NCBI GenBank assembly: GCA_910579055.1
Contig: CAJTSU010000160.1
Coordinates: forward strand, 1 to 7,036
DNA from: an uncultured Mailhella sp.
Lineage (GTDB): Bacteria; Desulfobacterota; Desulfovibrionia; Desulfovibrionales; Desulfovibrionaceae
DNA length: 7,036 bases
Reading direction: 5' to 3'
In this document: in pieces, positions 1 through 5,399 of the stretch
Position numbering within the stretch: the stretch's first letter is position 1
Layout of the letters: each line of letters begins with the position of its first letter
Notes under the pieces: generated by a model
Database searches by the model: none
The model's input: only the letters and a program-made list of their open reading frames with translations
Told to the model about the DNA's origin: nothing
Program-made: the position numbers and the translations under genes

Positions 1-65
1 TTACCCCCGGCCAGGCGGTCATGGTCATGCGCGGTAACGGCAAAACGCGCGTCGCGCCCCGCTGA
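1..65 (+). CDS. C-terminal end of an unidentified gene (partial)
   Basis: Reading from base 3, twenty sense codons run to a TGA at 63-65, giving the peptide end TPGQAVMVMRGNGKTRVAPR. Eighteen of the twenty codons end in G or C, matching the coding style of the genes downstream, so this is more likely a real gene end than chance. The basic, glycine-containing tail does not let me name a family. A hairpin follows at 92-115, and the next gene starts 105 bases after the stop, so the two may be separate units. The alternative is that this is non-coding sequence; twenty codons are too few to decide. Confidence 0.35.
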   Translation, partial: TPGQAVMVMRGNGKTRVAPR

Positions 66-91
66 CACGAACAACATTTTTAAGGCAGGAA

Positions 92-115
92 GCCGCTTCG
101 CCCCCGGGAAGCGGC
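92..115 (+). terminator. GC-rich hairpin after the first gene end, possible weak terminator
   Basis: GCCGCTTC (92-99) and GAAGCGGC (108-115) are exact inverted repeats around an 8-base loop. The stem is followed by a run of C, not T, so it is not a classical intrinsic terminator. It lies 27 bases after the stop at 63-65 and ahead of the ribosome binding site of the next gene. It may end transcription with Rho, stabilise a 3' end, or form part of the leader of the gene at 171. Confidence 0.35.
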
Positions 116-170
116 CCCCCCTGTACAGACAACGCCATATTCACCACCAGCAGGCGGACGGGAGGAAAGA

Positions 171-725
171 ATGCTCGACCCCAAACAGTGTGTTCTCTTC
201 AGCGGCGGAGCGGCCGGCACCGAACAGTTTTTCGGCGCACAGGCCGAAGCGTGGGGCATTGAAGAAGTCAATTTCAGCTTTGAAGGCCACCAACTGGAGC
301 GCAAACGCGGCGTGCGCGTGCTGACCAGCGATGAACTGGCCCTCAAGGACGTGAGCATGACCTACGTCTCCCGCCTCATGGGCCGCGAATACACCCGGGC
401 TCCCATGTTCCGCAAAGTGCTCCAGTCCATTTGCTGGCAGGTCAGCAGCGGGCAGGAAGTTATTGTTGTGGGCAATATCCAGGAAGACAACACCGTCAAG
501 GGCGGCACCGGCTGGGGCGCGGAATTCGCCAAGCTGTGCAACAAGCCCCTGCTGGTCTTCGATCAGGAGCGGAACGACTGGTTTCGCTGGACCAGGGAAG
601 ATTGGATGGTGGAAAAGGACCCGGTCATCGCCCACGCGCATTTCACCGCCACAGGAACACGCTTTCTTGAAGCGGAAGGCCGCAAGGCCATTGCCGACCT
701 GTACAGCCGCTCGTTCTCCCGCTGA
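171..725 (+). CDS. SLOG/YpsA-like predicted nucleotide-binding protein, function unknown
   Basis: A 184-residue soluble protein with no signal peptide or membrane segment. The start is set by a strong GGAGG Shine-Dalgarno at 161-165, five bases before the ATG. Residues 8-18 form a short hydrophobic strand followed by SGGAAGTE, which resembles the first glycine-rich loop of the SLOG superfamily (YpsA, LOG and 'putative molybdenum carrier' proteins). A second strand, EVIVVGNI (96-103), leads to GGTGWGAEFAK (111-121) and KPLLVFDQ (125-132), then tryptophans 137 and 140. This order of strand, glycine loop, helix, strand and 'FDQ..W' fits a Rossmann-like fold. SLOG proteins are known or predicted to bind nucleotides or nucleotide-derived ligands, and some act as sensors in conflict systems. 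The PGGxGTxxE signature of LOG phosphoribohydrolases is absent, so I do not assign that activity. Neighbours give no clue: terminator-like hairpins lie on both sides and it appears to be transcribed alone. The gene is secure; the fold is inference from motifs. Confidence 0.85.
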   Translation: MLDPKQCVLFSGGAAGTEQFFGAQAEAWGIEEVNFSFEGHQLERKRGVRVLTSDELALKDVSMTYVSRLMGREYTRAPMFRKVLQSICWQVSSGQEVIVVGNIQEDNTVKGGTGWGAEFAKLCNKPLLVFDQERNDWFRWTREDWMVEKDPVIAHAHFTATGTRFLEAEGRKAIADLYSRSFSR

Positions 726-731
726 CGAGCG

Positions 732-759
732 GCCGGAGCGGCTTCCCGGCCGCTCCGGC
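732..759 (+). terminator. Long GC hairpin just after the SLOG-like gene
   Basis: GCCGGAGCGG (732-741) pairs exactly with CCGCTCCGGC (750-759), and C742-G749 can extend the stem to 11 bp around a six-base loop. It begins six bases after the stop codon. No T-run follows, so it may protect the 3' end or act together with the stronger terminator at 806-850. Confidence 0.5.
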
Positions 760-805
760 ATCATACGCGGCGGAATAAAACGGCATCGTTGAACGAACAA
801 CTGTA

Positions 806-850
806 ACACGCGCGATCCACTGTTTTGTCGTGGATCGCGCGTGTGTTTTT
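806..850 (+). terminator. Strong intrinsic terminator between the SLOG-like gene and lysR
   Basis: ACACGCGCGATCCAC (806-820) and GTGGATCGCGCGTGT (830-844) are a perfect 15-bp inverted repeat around a nine-base loop, followed after one G by TTTTT (846-850). This is a textbook Rho-independent terminator for + strand transcription, 80 bases past the stop of the preceding gene. Its T-run ends only 31 bases before the lysR start codon, so if the lysR promoter lies further upstream the hairpin would sit in the lysR leader and could work as an attenuator. Confidence 0.8.
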
Positions 851-868
851 GAACGATTTCGCTTTTCC

Positions 869-876
869 GGGCGGGG
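869..876 (+). promoter_or_regulatory. Probable ribosome binding site of lysR, weak
   Basis: GGGCGGGG lies five bases before the ATG at 882. It is not a canonical GGAGG, but it is the only purine-rich stretch correctly spaced from an in-frame ATG, and it supports ATG 882 over the upstream TTG, GTG and TTG codons that fall inside the terminator. Confidence 0.4.
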
Positions 877-881
877 TAGCC

Positions 882-1826
882 ATGCATGATATCAATGCAA
901 ATCTTATCCAGTATTTTCGCCCCTTTTACTATGTGGCCAAAACAGGCAGCATCCGCCGGGCGGCGGCCTTCCTGAATCTGACCCCTTCCGCCGTCAGTCA
1001 GCAAATCCAGAAGCTGGAAGAAGAAATCGGCATGGCGCTCTTTGATCGCCACCCCGGACGTTCATTGCGGCTGCTGCCCGCCGGACAAACCTTGCTGGCG
1101 CATATTCCTTCCCTGGAAAAAACATTTGCCCAGCTGCGGCTCGAAATCCAAAACCTTCAGGAACATCAGTCGCCCGTCCGAATCGGCATTCTCACTCTGC
1201 TGCATGCCGACATGCTGAAAAGCATGGCCGAGTATACGGCTCTGTATCCAGAGGCCGCCTTCCGCCTGCGCGCCGGCGACGGGGATTCGCTTTGCCGCCA
1301 GCTGGTGGCGGGCGATCTCGCTCTGCTTTTTCGCGAACACCTTCCCCCCGCCGTTGAGGCTGTTCCGCTCCTGTCCACCCCGCTGATGCTGGTTGTTCAC
1401 CGTGATCTTGTCCGGGATATCGAAGGCAAATCCTCTCTCGACCTGCTGTCCGCTCTTCCGGTGGTTTATGTCAGCGGAGGCTGGCTCAACCCCGCGCTTG
1501 ACGCCTATGTCTCGGCGGGCCTGACCGCACGAAAACGTCTGACGGTCGAAAGCCCGATCTGGGCGCTGGAAGCCGTGCGTCTCAAGCTGGGCGCGGCTAT
1601 TGTCTGCACGCTGGTTCTGCCCGAAGACATGAGCGACTTGAAGACCTACCCTCTGGATCCCGCTCTCCCTCCGCGCCACATCGTTCTGGCCAGTGCGCCG
1701 GGAAGCCCTCATTCCGCCGAGTGTCTGCGTTTCAGACGCTTTCTCATGGATACATGGATCAAAAAGCAAGCCGCGCATACGCCGTTATCCACGAAGCTCC
1801 CTCTTCCCGACGCTGCTCAACTGTGA
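882..1826 (+). CDS. LysR-type transcriptional regulator
   Basis: A 314-residue cytoplasmic DNA-binding regulator of normal LysR length. Residues 8-66 form the winged helix-turn-helix: YFRPFYYVAKTGSIRRAAAFL, then the recognition segment TPSAVSQQIQKLEEEIG (34-50) and LFDR (53-56), closely following the family pattern. A linker helix follows to about residue 88. The rest, from SPVRIGILTL onward, is the periplasmic-binding-protein-like effector domain that senses a small ligand. I chose ATG 882 because the reading frame upstream has only TTG and GTG starts lying in the terminator stem, loop and T-run, and because 882 gives the usual short N-terminus before the first helix. The next gene, 124 bases downstream on the same strand, encodes a TRAP solute-binding protein, so the regulator probably responds to that protein's ligand or a metabolite of it. 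This arrangement is tandem, not the classic divergent LysR pair. I see no good promoter between the terminator and the start. The target and effector cannot be named from sequence. Confidence 0.92.
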   Translation: MHDINANLIQYFRPFYYVAKTGSIRRAAAFLNLTPSAVSQQIQKLEEEIGMALFDRHPGRSLRLLPAGQTLLAHIPSLEKTFAQLRLEIQNLQEHQSPVRIGILTLLHADMLKSMAEYTALYPEAAFRLRAGDGDSLCRQLVAGDLALLFREHLPPAVEAVPLLSTPLMLVVHRDLVRDIEGKSSLDLLSALPVVYVSGGWLNPALDAYVSAGLTARKRLTVESPIWALEAVRLKLGAAIVCTLVLPEDMSDLKTYPLDPALPPRHIVLASAPGSPHSAECLRFRRFLMDTWIKKQAAHTPLSTKLPLPDAAQL

Positions 1827-1838
1827 AGCCCCCCCGCA

Positions 1839-1908
1839 CACCTGTATATTTTTTTTTGTTTGACTTGCATTATATGATTTATTTTATTTAATAGAAATAT
1901 CACCTGTA
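1839..1908. repeat. Direct repeat CACCTGTA flanking the dctP promoter
   Basis: The exact 8-mer CACCTGTA occurs at 1839-1846 and again at 1901-1908, 62 bases apart start to start, close to six helical turns. The two copies bracket the AT-rich segment with the candidate promoter. A related CACCTT lies at 1925-1930. Between the copies, TGAT (1875-1878) and ATCA (1899-1902) form an imperfect dyad. These are candidate regulator sites, possibly for the adjacent LysR protein, though they do not form a clear T-N11-A LysR box. Confidence 0.35.
1860..1892 (+). promoter_or_regulatory. Candidate sigma-70-type promoter of the TRAP binding-protein gene
   Basis: The 1847-1900 stretch is strikingly AT-rich in a GC-rich window. 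TTGACT (1860-1865, five of six matches to the -35 consensus) is followed after 17 bases by TTTATT (1883-1888, four of six to the -10). An alternative pairing is TTGCAT (1865-1870) with TTTAAT (1887-1892) at 16 bases. Either would start transcription around 1895-1900, leaving a leader of about 50 bases. The exact element is uncertain; that a promoter lies here is likely. Confidence 0.5.
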
Positions 1909-1950
1909 AAAATAAGAAGCAGCTCACCTTCAAACTCAAAGGAGTTTCGC

Positions 1951-3021
1951 ATGCTGAAAAAATGTTCCGGCATCATCCTGGCGTCCCTGATGGGAATATC
2001 CCTTGGCCTGAGCGGCACGGCCCAGGCCAAGGGCTTTCAGAACCTGAGCTTCAACGGAGGCTACACGCCCAAACACCCCACGGTGGTTCATGTATGGGAG
2101 CCGTTTTTCAAAGCCGCGGAAGCGAAGTTTCCCGGAAAAAAGGGCCTCAGCTTCCATTATTTCGCCACTAACGAGCTTTTTCCGGAAGGTGAAAGCATGA
2201 ATGCCCTGACGGACGGACGTGTCGATTTCGGCAGGGTGCGTCCCTCCCTGTTCCCGGGCAACATGAATCTGCTTTCCGTCGTGGAAATTCCTGGAATATG
2301 CCCCAGCGCTGCTGTAGGCTCAGTGGTCACACAGGAACTCATCAACGAATTTCCCGAAGTGCGCGCCGAGTTCCCGGAAAATTCACTTCCCTTCACCGCA
2401 TGGGCTTCCGCCACCTACCAGCTTCACACCATCAAACCGATCACGACCCTGGCGCAGATGAAGGGATTAAAGCTTATTGTATGGGACGCGACCACACTTG
2501 AAATCGTCAAGGCGCTTGGCGGAAATCCCATCCGCATGACCTCTCCCGACACCTATCTGGCCCTGTCCAAGGGAATGGCGGACGGCGTGTTCTGCCCCCT
2601 GGCTCCCGTGCGTTCCTTCAAAATTTCCGAATCCACCAGATATCACCTGCTGATGAATCTGGGCGTGACGACATTTGCCATTAATGTGCATAAAACGCTA
2701 TGGGAGGAACTCCCCCAAGACATGCGCGACTGGCTGGCCGCCGAGGGCGGCCTCAAAATGGCTCTGGCCTGCGGCAAGAGCCTGGATGACGGCGCTGCCG
2801 CGGACACGGCGTGGATGAAGGAACAAGGGCATGAATTCTATGCCCTGTCTGAAGAGGATCACGCGCAGATGCTCGTCAAACTCCAGCCATTTACGGAAAA
2901 GTGGAAAACGGAAACCTGCAGGGGGATGGATCCCGCCGTGGTCGACAAGGTGCTGAAATTTACCCGGGAACGCAGCGAATACCACAGCGCGCGGATGAAT
3001 GCCGGGGCTTACAGCCGTTAG
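1951..3021 (+). CDS. TRAP transporter solute-binding protein, DctP family, atypical binding site
   Basis: A 356-residue periplasmic protein that captures a small organic ligand and would hand it to a TRAP (tripartite ATP-independent periplasmic) membrane complex. The N-terminus is a signal peptide: KK at 3-4, a hydrophobic core at about 7-20, and likely cleavage after AQA (residue 26). Family features include NALTDGRVDFG (84-94), the hinge segment ITTLAQMKGLKL (164-175), and TYLALSKGMADG (201-212). In well-studied members the GLKL motif is followed by arginine, which salt-bridges the ligand carboxylate; here it is isoleucine 176. The usual 'DGxEnP' loop is also changed, to DGVFCPLAP (211-219). 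The mature protein has four cysteines (117, 215, 274, 323). The start is secure: AAAGGAG at 1938-1944, six bases before the ATG. A LysR gene lies upstream and a strong terminator downstream; no DctQ or DctM subunit gene is in the window, so it appears to be an orphan binding protein. The ligand may not be a simple carboxylate; this is inference. Confidence 0.9.
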   Translation: MLKKCSGIILASLMGISLGLSGTAQAKGFQNLSFNGGYTPKHPTVVHVWEPFFKAAEAKFPGKKGLSFHYFATNELFPEGESMNALTDGRVDFGRVRPSLFPGNMNLLSVVEIPGICPSAAVGSVVTQELINEFPEVRAEFPENSLPFTAWASATYQLHTIKPITTLAQMKGLKLIVWDATTLEIVKALGGNPIRMTSPDTYLALSKGMADGVFCPLAPVRSFKISESTRYHLLMNLGVTTFAINVHKTLWEELPQDMRDWLAAEGGLKMALACGKSLDDGAAADTAWMKEQGHEFYALSEEDHAQMLVKLQPFTEKWKTETCRGMDPAVVDKVLKFTRERSEYHSARMNAGAYSR

Positions 3022-3149
3022 CGCATTTCTGCCATGATAGCGCGTTTTGCGTTTGAAACTGCCTGCCAGCCGCGCCTGTACGCCCTGCGGGCCGCCGGGC
3101 GTGAGCGCGAAAAGCCTTGCGGATAAGGAGAGCAGGGACAAGTTTCGCT

Positions 3150-3163
3150 CCGCGCAAGCGCGG
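3150..3163. repeat. Short GC palindrome CCGCGC-AA-GCGCGG
   Basis: CCGCGC (3150-3155) and GCGCGG (3158-3163) are exact inverted repeats separated by AA. The two-base gap is too short for a stable RNA loop without opening a pair, so a DNA-level dyad or a small hairpin with fewer pairs are both possible. It is the first of three inverted repeats in a row. Confidence 0.4.
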
Positions 3164-3166
3164 GAA

Positions 3167-3184
3167 CATGTTGAAATCAACATG
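3167..3184. repeat. 18-bp palindrome, operator-like
   Basis: CATGTTGA (3167-3174) and TCAACATG (3177-3184) are exact 8-bp inverted repeats separated by AA. The half-site partly recurs directly after as CTCAACATTGA (3185-3195). The size and symmetry suit a dimeric helix-turn-helix repressor, and it lies about 105 bases upstream of the rarD start codon. No cognate regulator can be assigned. Confidence 0.4.
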
Positions 3185-3196
3185 CTCAACATTGAA

Positions 3197-3253
3197 GCCG
3201 CAAAAAATCTGCCGACCGGATCATTGAGTTCTTGTCGGCAGATTTTTTGCGGC
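3197..3253. terminator. Perfect 20-bp inverted repeat, bidirectional intrinsic terminator
   Basis: GCCGCAAAAAATCTGCCGAC (3197-3216) is exactly repeated in inverse at 3234-3253 around a 17-base loop. The inner part, TCTGCCGAC/GTCGGCAGA, forms a stable stem with six A before it and six T (3243-3248) after it, which is the signature of an intrinsic terminator working on both strands. It closes the lysR-dctP unit, 175 bases after the dctP stop, and separates it from rarD-ispG-proS. The additional exact GCCGC/GCGGC outside the A/T tracts lengthens the repeat beyond what termination needs. Confidence 0.8.
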
Positions 3254-3278
3254 GTAAAAAGTTCTTACAAAAATTGCC

Positions 3279-3283
3279 GAGGA
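3279..3283 (+). promoter_or_regulatory. Ribosome binding site that fixes the rarD start
   Basis: GAGGA sits six bases before the ATG at 3290. It is a good Shine-Dalgarno match and justifies choosing this ATG over the upstream in-frame codons at 3047 and 3182, which lie before the terminator. Confidence 0.7.
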
Positions 3284-3289
3284 CGTCCC

Positions 3290-4240
3290 ATGTCCATTTT
3301 TCACCGATCAAATATCCTGTTCCGCAACCCTTCCTTTTCCGGCACTCTTGCGGGCTGCTCGGCCCATGCCCTGTGGGGCGTCGCCGTACTCTACTGGCAC
3401 CTGCTCGCCACACTGCCCGCCGTGACCATTCTGGCCCATCGCATGTTGTGGTCCCTGCTTCTGCTGCTCGGGCTGCTCGCCGCCACCCGGCGCCTGCCGG
3501 AGCTTTCGGCCGCTCTGCGTTCCCGCAGGGAAGCCCCGCGCCTGGCACTCTGCGCCGCGCTGCTTTCCGTCAACTGGGGCTTCTTCCTCTGGGGCGTGAC
3601 CACCGGCCGCGTGGTGGAAGCCAGTCTCGGTTATTTTATCACCCCCCTGCTCAACGTGCTTATGGGCCGCTTTCTTCTTGGCGAACGTCTGAGCCGCGCC
3701 CAGACTCTGGCCATTCTGCTCGCTCTGGCGGGCGTGAGCTGGAAAATTGTGGTGTACGGCCATGTGCCGTGGCTGGCGCTGACTGTTGCCGCCAGCTTCG
3801 CCCTGTACGGATTTTTTCAGAAAACCCTGCGCGTGGGCGCGGCCCCCGGCCTCACGGCGGAGCTTGTGTTTCTGGCGCCTTTTGCCCTGGTCTGGCTGGC
3901 CTGGGCCCATCCGCACGATTTCGGAGGGCTGGCCGGGCATGGCCTTTCACAGCCGCTGCTGCTGATGGGCACCGCACTGTTCACGGCCATTCCCCTCCAG
4001 CTTTTCGGTTACGCGGCCCAGCGCGTCACCCTGGCGACGCTCGGCATTCTGCAATACGTCAGCCCCAGTCTGAACTTTCTCTTCGCCGTCACCCTGCTGG
4101 GCGAGCGCCTGGAAAGCTCGGATATGGTCGCCTTCCCCCTGATCTGGTGCGCCCTTGCCGTCTATACGCGGGACGCCCTGCAAACGCTGGCGCGGATGCG
4201 GCGCGAGGCCGCCACCCTCCGCGCGCAAAAGAGAGCATGA
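3290..4240 (+). CDS. rarD: RarD-like EamA-family permease
   Basis: A 316-residue integral inner-membrane protein of the drug/metabolite transporter superfamily. After a short cytoplasmic N-terminus, about ten hydrophobic helices are visible, for example residues 15-37, 44-66, 84-103, 112-130 and 138-157. RarD hallmarks are clear: GCSAHALWGVAVLYWHLL early on, the HRMLWS motif, and in the middle VNWGFFLWGVTTGRVVEASLGYFITPLLNVLMG followed by LGERL. The later PWLALTVAASFALYGFFQKT and TLGILQYVSPSLNFL are also typical. The name comes from association with chloramphenicol resistance; most members have no proven substrate, and export of metabolites or amino acids is the general expectation. The C-terminus is basic and arginine-rich. 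Four bases separate its stop from the ispG start, so the two are probably co-transcribed and translationally coupled. Family membership is confident; substrate is unknown. Confidence 0.9.
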   Translation: MSIFHRSNILFRNPSFSGTLAGCSAHALWGVAVLYWHLLATLPAVTILAHRMLWSLLLLLGLLAATRRLPELSAALRSRREAPRLALCAALLSVNWGFFLWGVTTGRVVEASLGYFITPLLNVLMGRFLLGERLSRAQTLAILLALAGVSWKIVVYGHVPWLALTVAASFALYGFFQKTLRVGAAPGLTAELVFLAPFALVWLAWAHPHDFGGLAGHGLSQPLLLMGTALFTAIPLQLFGYAAQRVTLATLGILQYVSPSLNFLFAVTLLGERLESSDMVAFPLIWCALAVYTRDALQTLARMRREAATLRAQKRA

Positions 4241-4244
4241 CAAC

Positions 4245-5330
4245 ATGGCCCACCGCGATCATACCCGTGTTCTGAAGCTTGGCCCCCTGACTCTGGGCGG
4301 CGGGCACCCCATACTCGTGCAGAGCATGACCAACACCGATACCCGCGACGTGGACGCCACCCTGCGTCAGCTCCAGGCTCTGGCCGACGCCGGGTGCGAG
4401 ATCGCCCGGCTGGCCGTGCCGGACGACGCCGCGGCCGCGGCGCTGCGCTCCATCAACGAACGCTCCCCTCTCCCTCTGGTGGCGGATATCCACTTTGACT
4501 ATCGCCTGGCCGTGGCCGCTCTGGAAGCGGGCTTGCCCGCCCTGCGCATCAACCCCGGCAATATCGGCGGCAAAAAGCATGTGGATATTCTGGCGGACGC
4601 CGCCAGGGCGCACCAGGCCATCATCCGGGTAGGCGTGAACAGCGGTTCGGTGGAAAAGGAACTGCTGGCCCGCTTCGGCGGCCCCACGCCTGAAGCGCTG
4701 GTGGAGAGCGCCCTGAATCATGTGCGCCTGCTGGAAGATCGCGGCTTTTATGACATCAAGGTATCCCTTAAATCCTCCTCCGTGACGGACTGCGTAGCCG
4801 CATACCGTCTTATGGCCCAACGCAGTGATTATCCCCTGCATATCGGAGTAACCGAAGCGGGCACGCTGATGCGCGGCACGGTGAAATCCGCCGTGGGCCT
4901 GGGGGTTTTGCTTTTTGACGGCATAGGCGATACACTGCGTGTCTCGCTCACCGCCGACCCTGTAAAAGAGGCGGGTGTGGCGTGGGAAATTCTGCGTGCT
5001 GCCGGTCTGCGTTCACGCGGGCCGGAGATCGTATCCTGCCCTACCTGCGGCCGTACGGAAATTGACCTCATCGGCCTGGCCTCCGCCGTGGAGGATTATG
5101 TGCAGCGCAGCCCCGCCGCGCGGCACGCCGGGCTCAAGCTGGCCGTCATGGGTTGCGTGGTCAACGGCCCCGGGGAAGCCCGCGAGGCCGATCTCGGTCT
5201 GGCCGGAGGCCGCGACCGGGGCGTGATTTTCCGCAAGGGCGAAGTGCTGCGCAGCGTGCGCGGGCAGGAAGCCCTGCTGGCTGCGTTTCTGGAAGAACTG
5301 GACAAGCTGTCGGCCGAACGCGACGCCTGA
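4245..5330 (+). CDS. ispG: 4-hydroxy-3-methylbut-2-en-1-yl diphosphate synthase (IspG/GcpE)
   Basis: This cytoplasmic [4Fe-4S] enzyme reductively opens 2-C-methyl-D-erythritol 2,4-cyclodiphosphate to HMBPP, the penultimate step of the MEP isoprenoid pathway, using ferredoxin or flavodoxin electrons. The 361-residue length is that of the compact bacterial form without the extra domain of plant enzymes. The N-terminal TIM barrel carries VQSMTNTDTRDVDAT (residues 25-39), VADIHFDYRLA (79-89) and RINPGNIGG (101-109). The C-terminal domain holds the cluster ligands: C265 and C268 in SCPTCGR, C304 in MGCVVNGPGEA, and E311, matching the known three-cysteine, one-glutamate set. All key residues are present. 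ATG 4245 is chosen because it follows GAGAG (4231-4235) and gives the standard N-terminus. It lies four bases after the rarD stop, and proS follows after 69 bases, an order I associate with Desulfovibrio-type genomes. Its codon use resembles that of its neighbours. Confidence 0.97.
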   Translation: MAHRDHTRVLKLGPLTLGGGHPILVQSMTNTDTRDVDATLRQLQALADAGCEIARLAVPDDAAAAALRSINERSPLPLVADIHFDYRLAVAALEAGLPALRINPGNIGGKKHVDILADAARAHQAIIRVGVNSGSVEKELLARFGGPTPEALVESALNHVRLLEDRGFYDIKVSLKSSSVTDCVAAYRLMAQRSDYPLHIGVTEAGTLMRGTVKSAVGLGVLLFDGIGDTLRVSLTADPVKEAGVAWEILRAAGLRSRGPEIVSCPTCGRTEIDLIGLASAVEDYVQRSPAARHAGLKLAVMGCVVNGPGEAREADLGLAGGRDRGVIFRKGEVLRSVRGQEALLAAFLEELDKLSAERDA

Positions 5331-5389
5331 TCGTTTTTGCCCCGCGCCCTTTTCCGGCCGGAGCCAATCCTCCAACCCCATTCTCATTC

Positions 5390-5393
5390 GAGG
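5390..5393 (+). promoter_or_regulatory. Ribosome binding site of proS
   Basis: GAGG at 5390-5393, within CGAGGT, lies six bases before the ATG at 5400. The 69-base gap between ispG and proS shows no terminator: a T5 run at 5333-5337 has no stem before it. Co-transcription with ispG is therefore likely. Confidence 0.6.
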
Positions 5394-5399
5394 TAGTCC

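Larger units (their letters stand above)
3022..3289. other. Non-coding region between the dctP-like gene and rarD
   Basis: I see no convincing gene in these 268 bases. An open frame joined to rarD begins at 3047, but it lacks a ribosome binding site and runs through the terminator. The region holds a weak hairpin, ACGCCC (3080-3085) with GGGCGT (3097-3102), then three consecutive strong inverted repeats (3150-3163, 3167-3184, 3197-3253), then the rarD ribosome binding site. TTGTCG (3232-3237) and TAAAAA (3255-3260), 17 bases apart, are a weak candidate promoter for rarD whose -35 lies in the terminator's right arm. The first 120 bases could carry a 3' UTR or a small RNA ending at the terminator; nothing proves this. 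Confidence 0.5.

Noticed and set aside
825..881. N-terminal extension of LysR from a TTG at 825
   Set aside because: The 19 extra codons lie in the terminator loop, right stem and T-run, have no ribosome binding site, and would add an atypical N-terminus. ATG 882 fits the family.
141..1052. 303-codon open frame on the minus strand
   Set aside because: It spans the SLOG-like gene, two hairpins and the lysR start, with no recognisable domain; a composition shadow.
3022..3196. Small gene or tRNA between dctP and the terminator
   Set aside because: AAGGAG at about 3125-3130 has no suitably placed start codon, and no cloverleaf or tRNA-like TψC arm is visible.
3047..3289. 81-codon in-frame extension of RarD from ATG 3047
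   Set aside because: It runs through two palindromes and the bidirectional terminator, is not membrane-like or RarD-like, and has no Shine-Dalgarno, whereas ATG 3290 has GAGGA at proper spacing.
4155..4244. 30-codon extension of IspG overlapping the rarD end
   Set aside because: It overlaps the rarD C-terminus, has no family similarity, and ATG 4245 gives the standard IspG N-terminus.
3232..4275. 347-codon + strand frame overlapping rarD
   Set aside because: It is the +1-shifted shadow of rarD, rich in Arg, Pro and Gly, and starts inside the terminator.
4427..4442. 16-bp perfect palindrome CGCCGCGGCCGCGGCG inside ispG
   Set aside because: It is produced by consecutive GCC and GCG alanine codons in an IspG helix and needs no regulatory explanation.
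5333..5361. T5 run and CCGGCCGG after ispG as a terminator
   Set aside because: The T-run precedes the small palindrome instead of following a stem, so it does not form an intrinsic terminator on the + strand.
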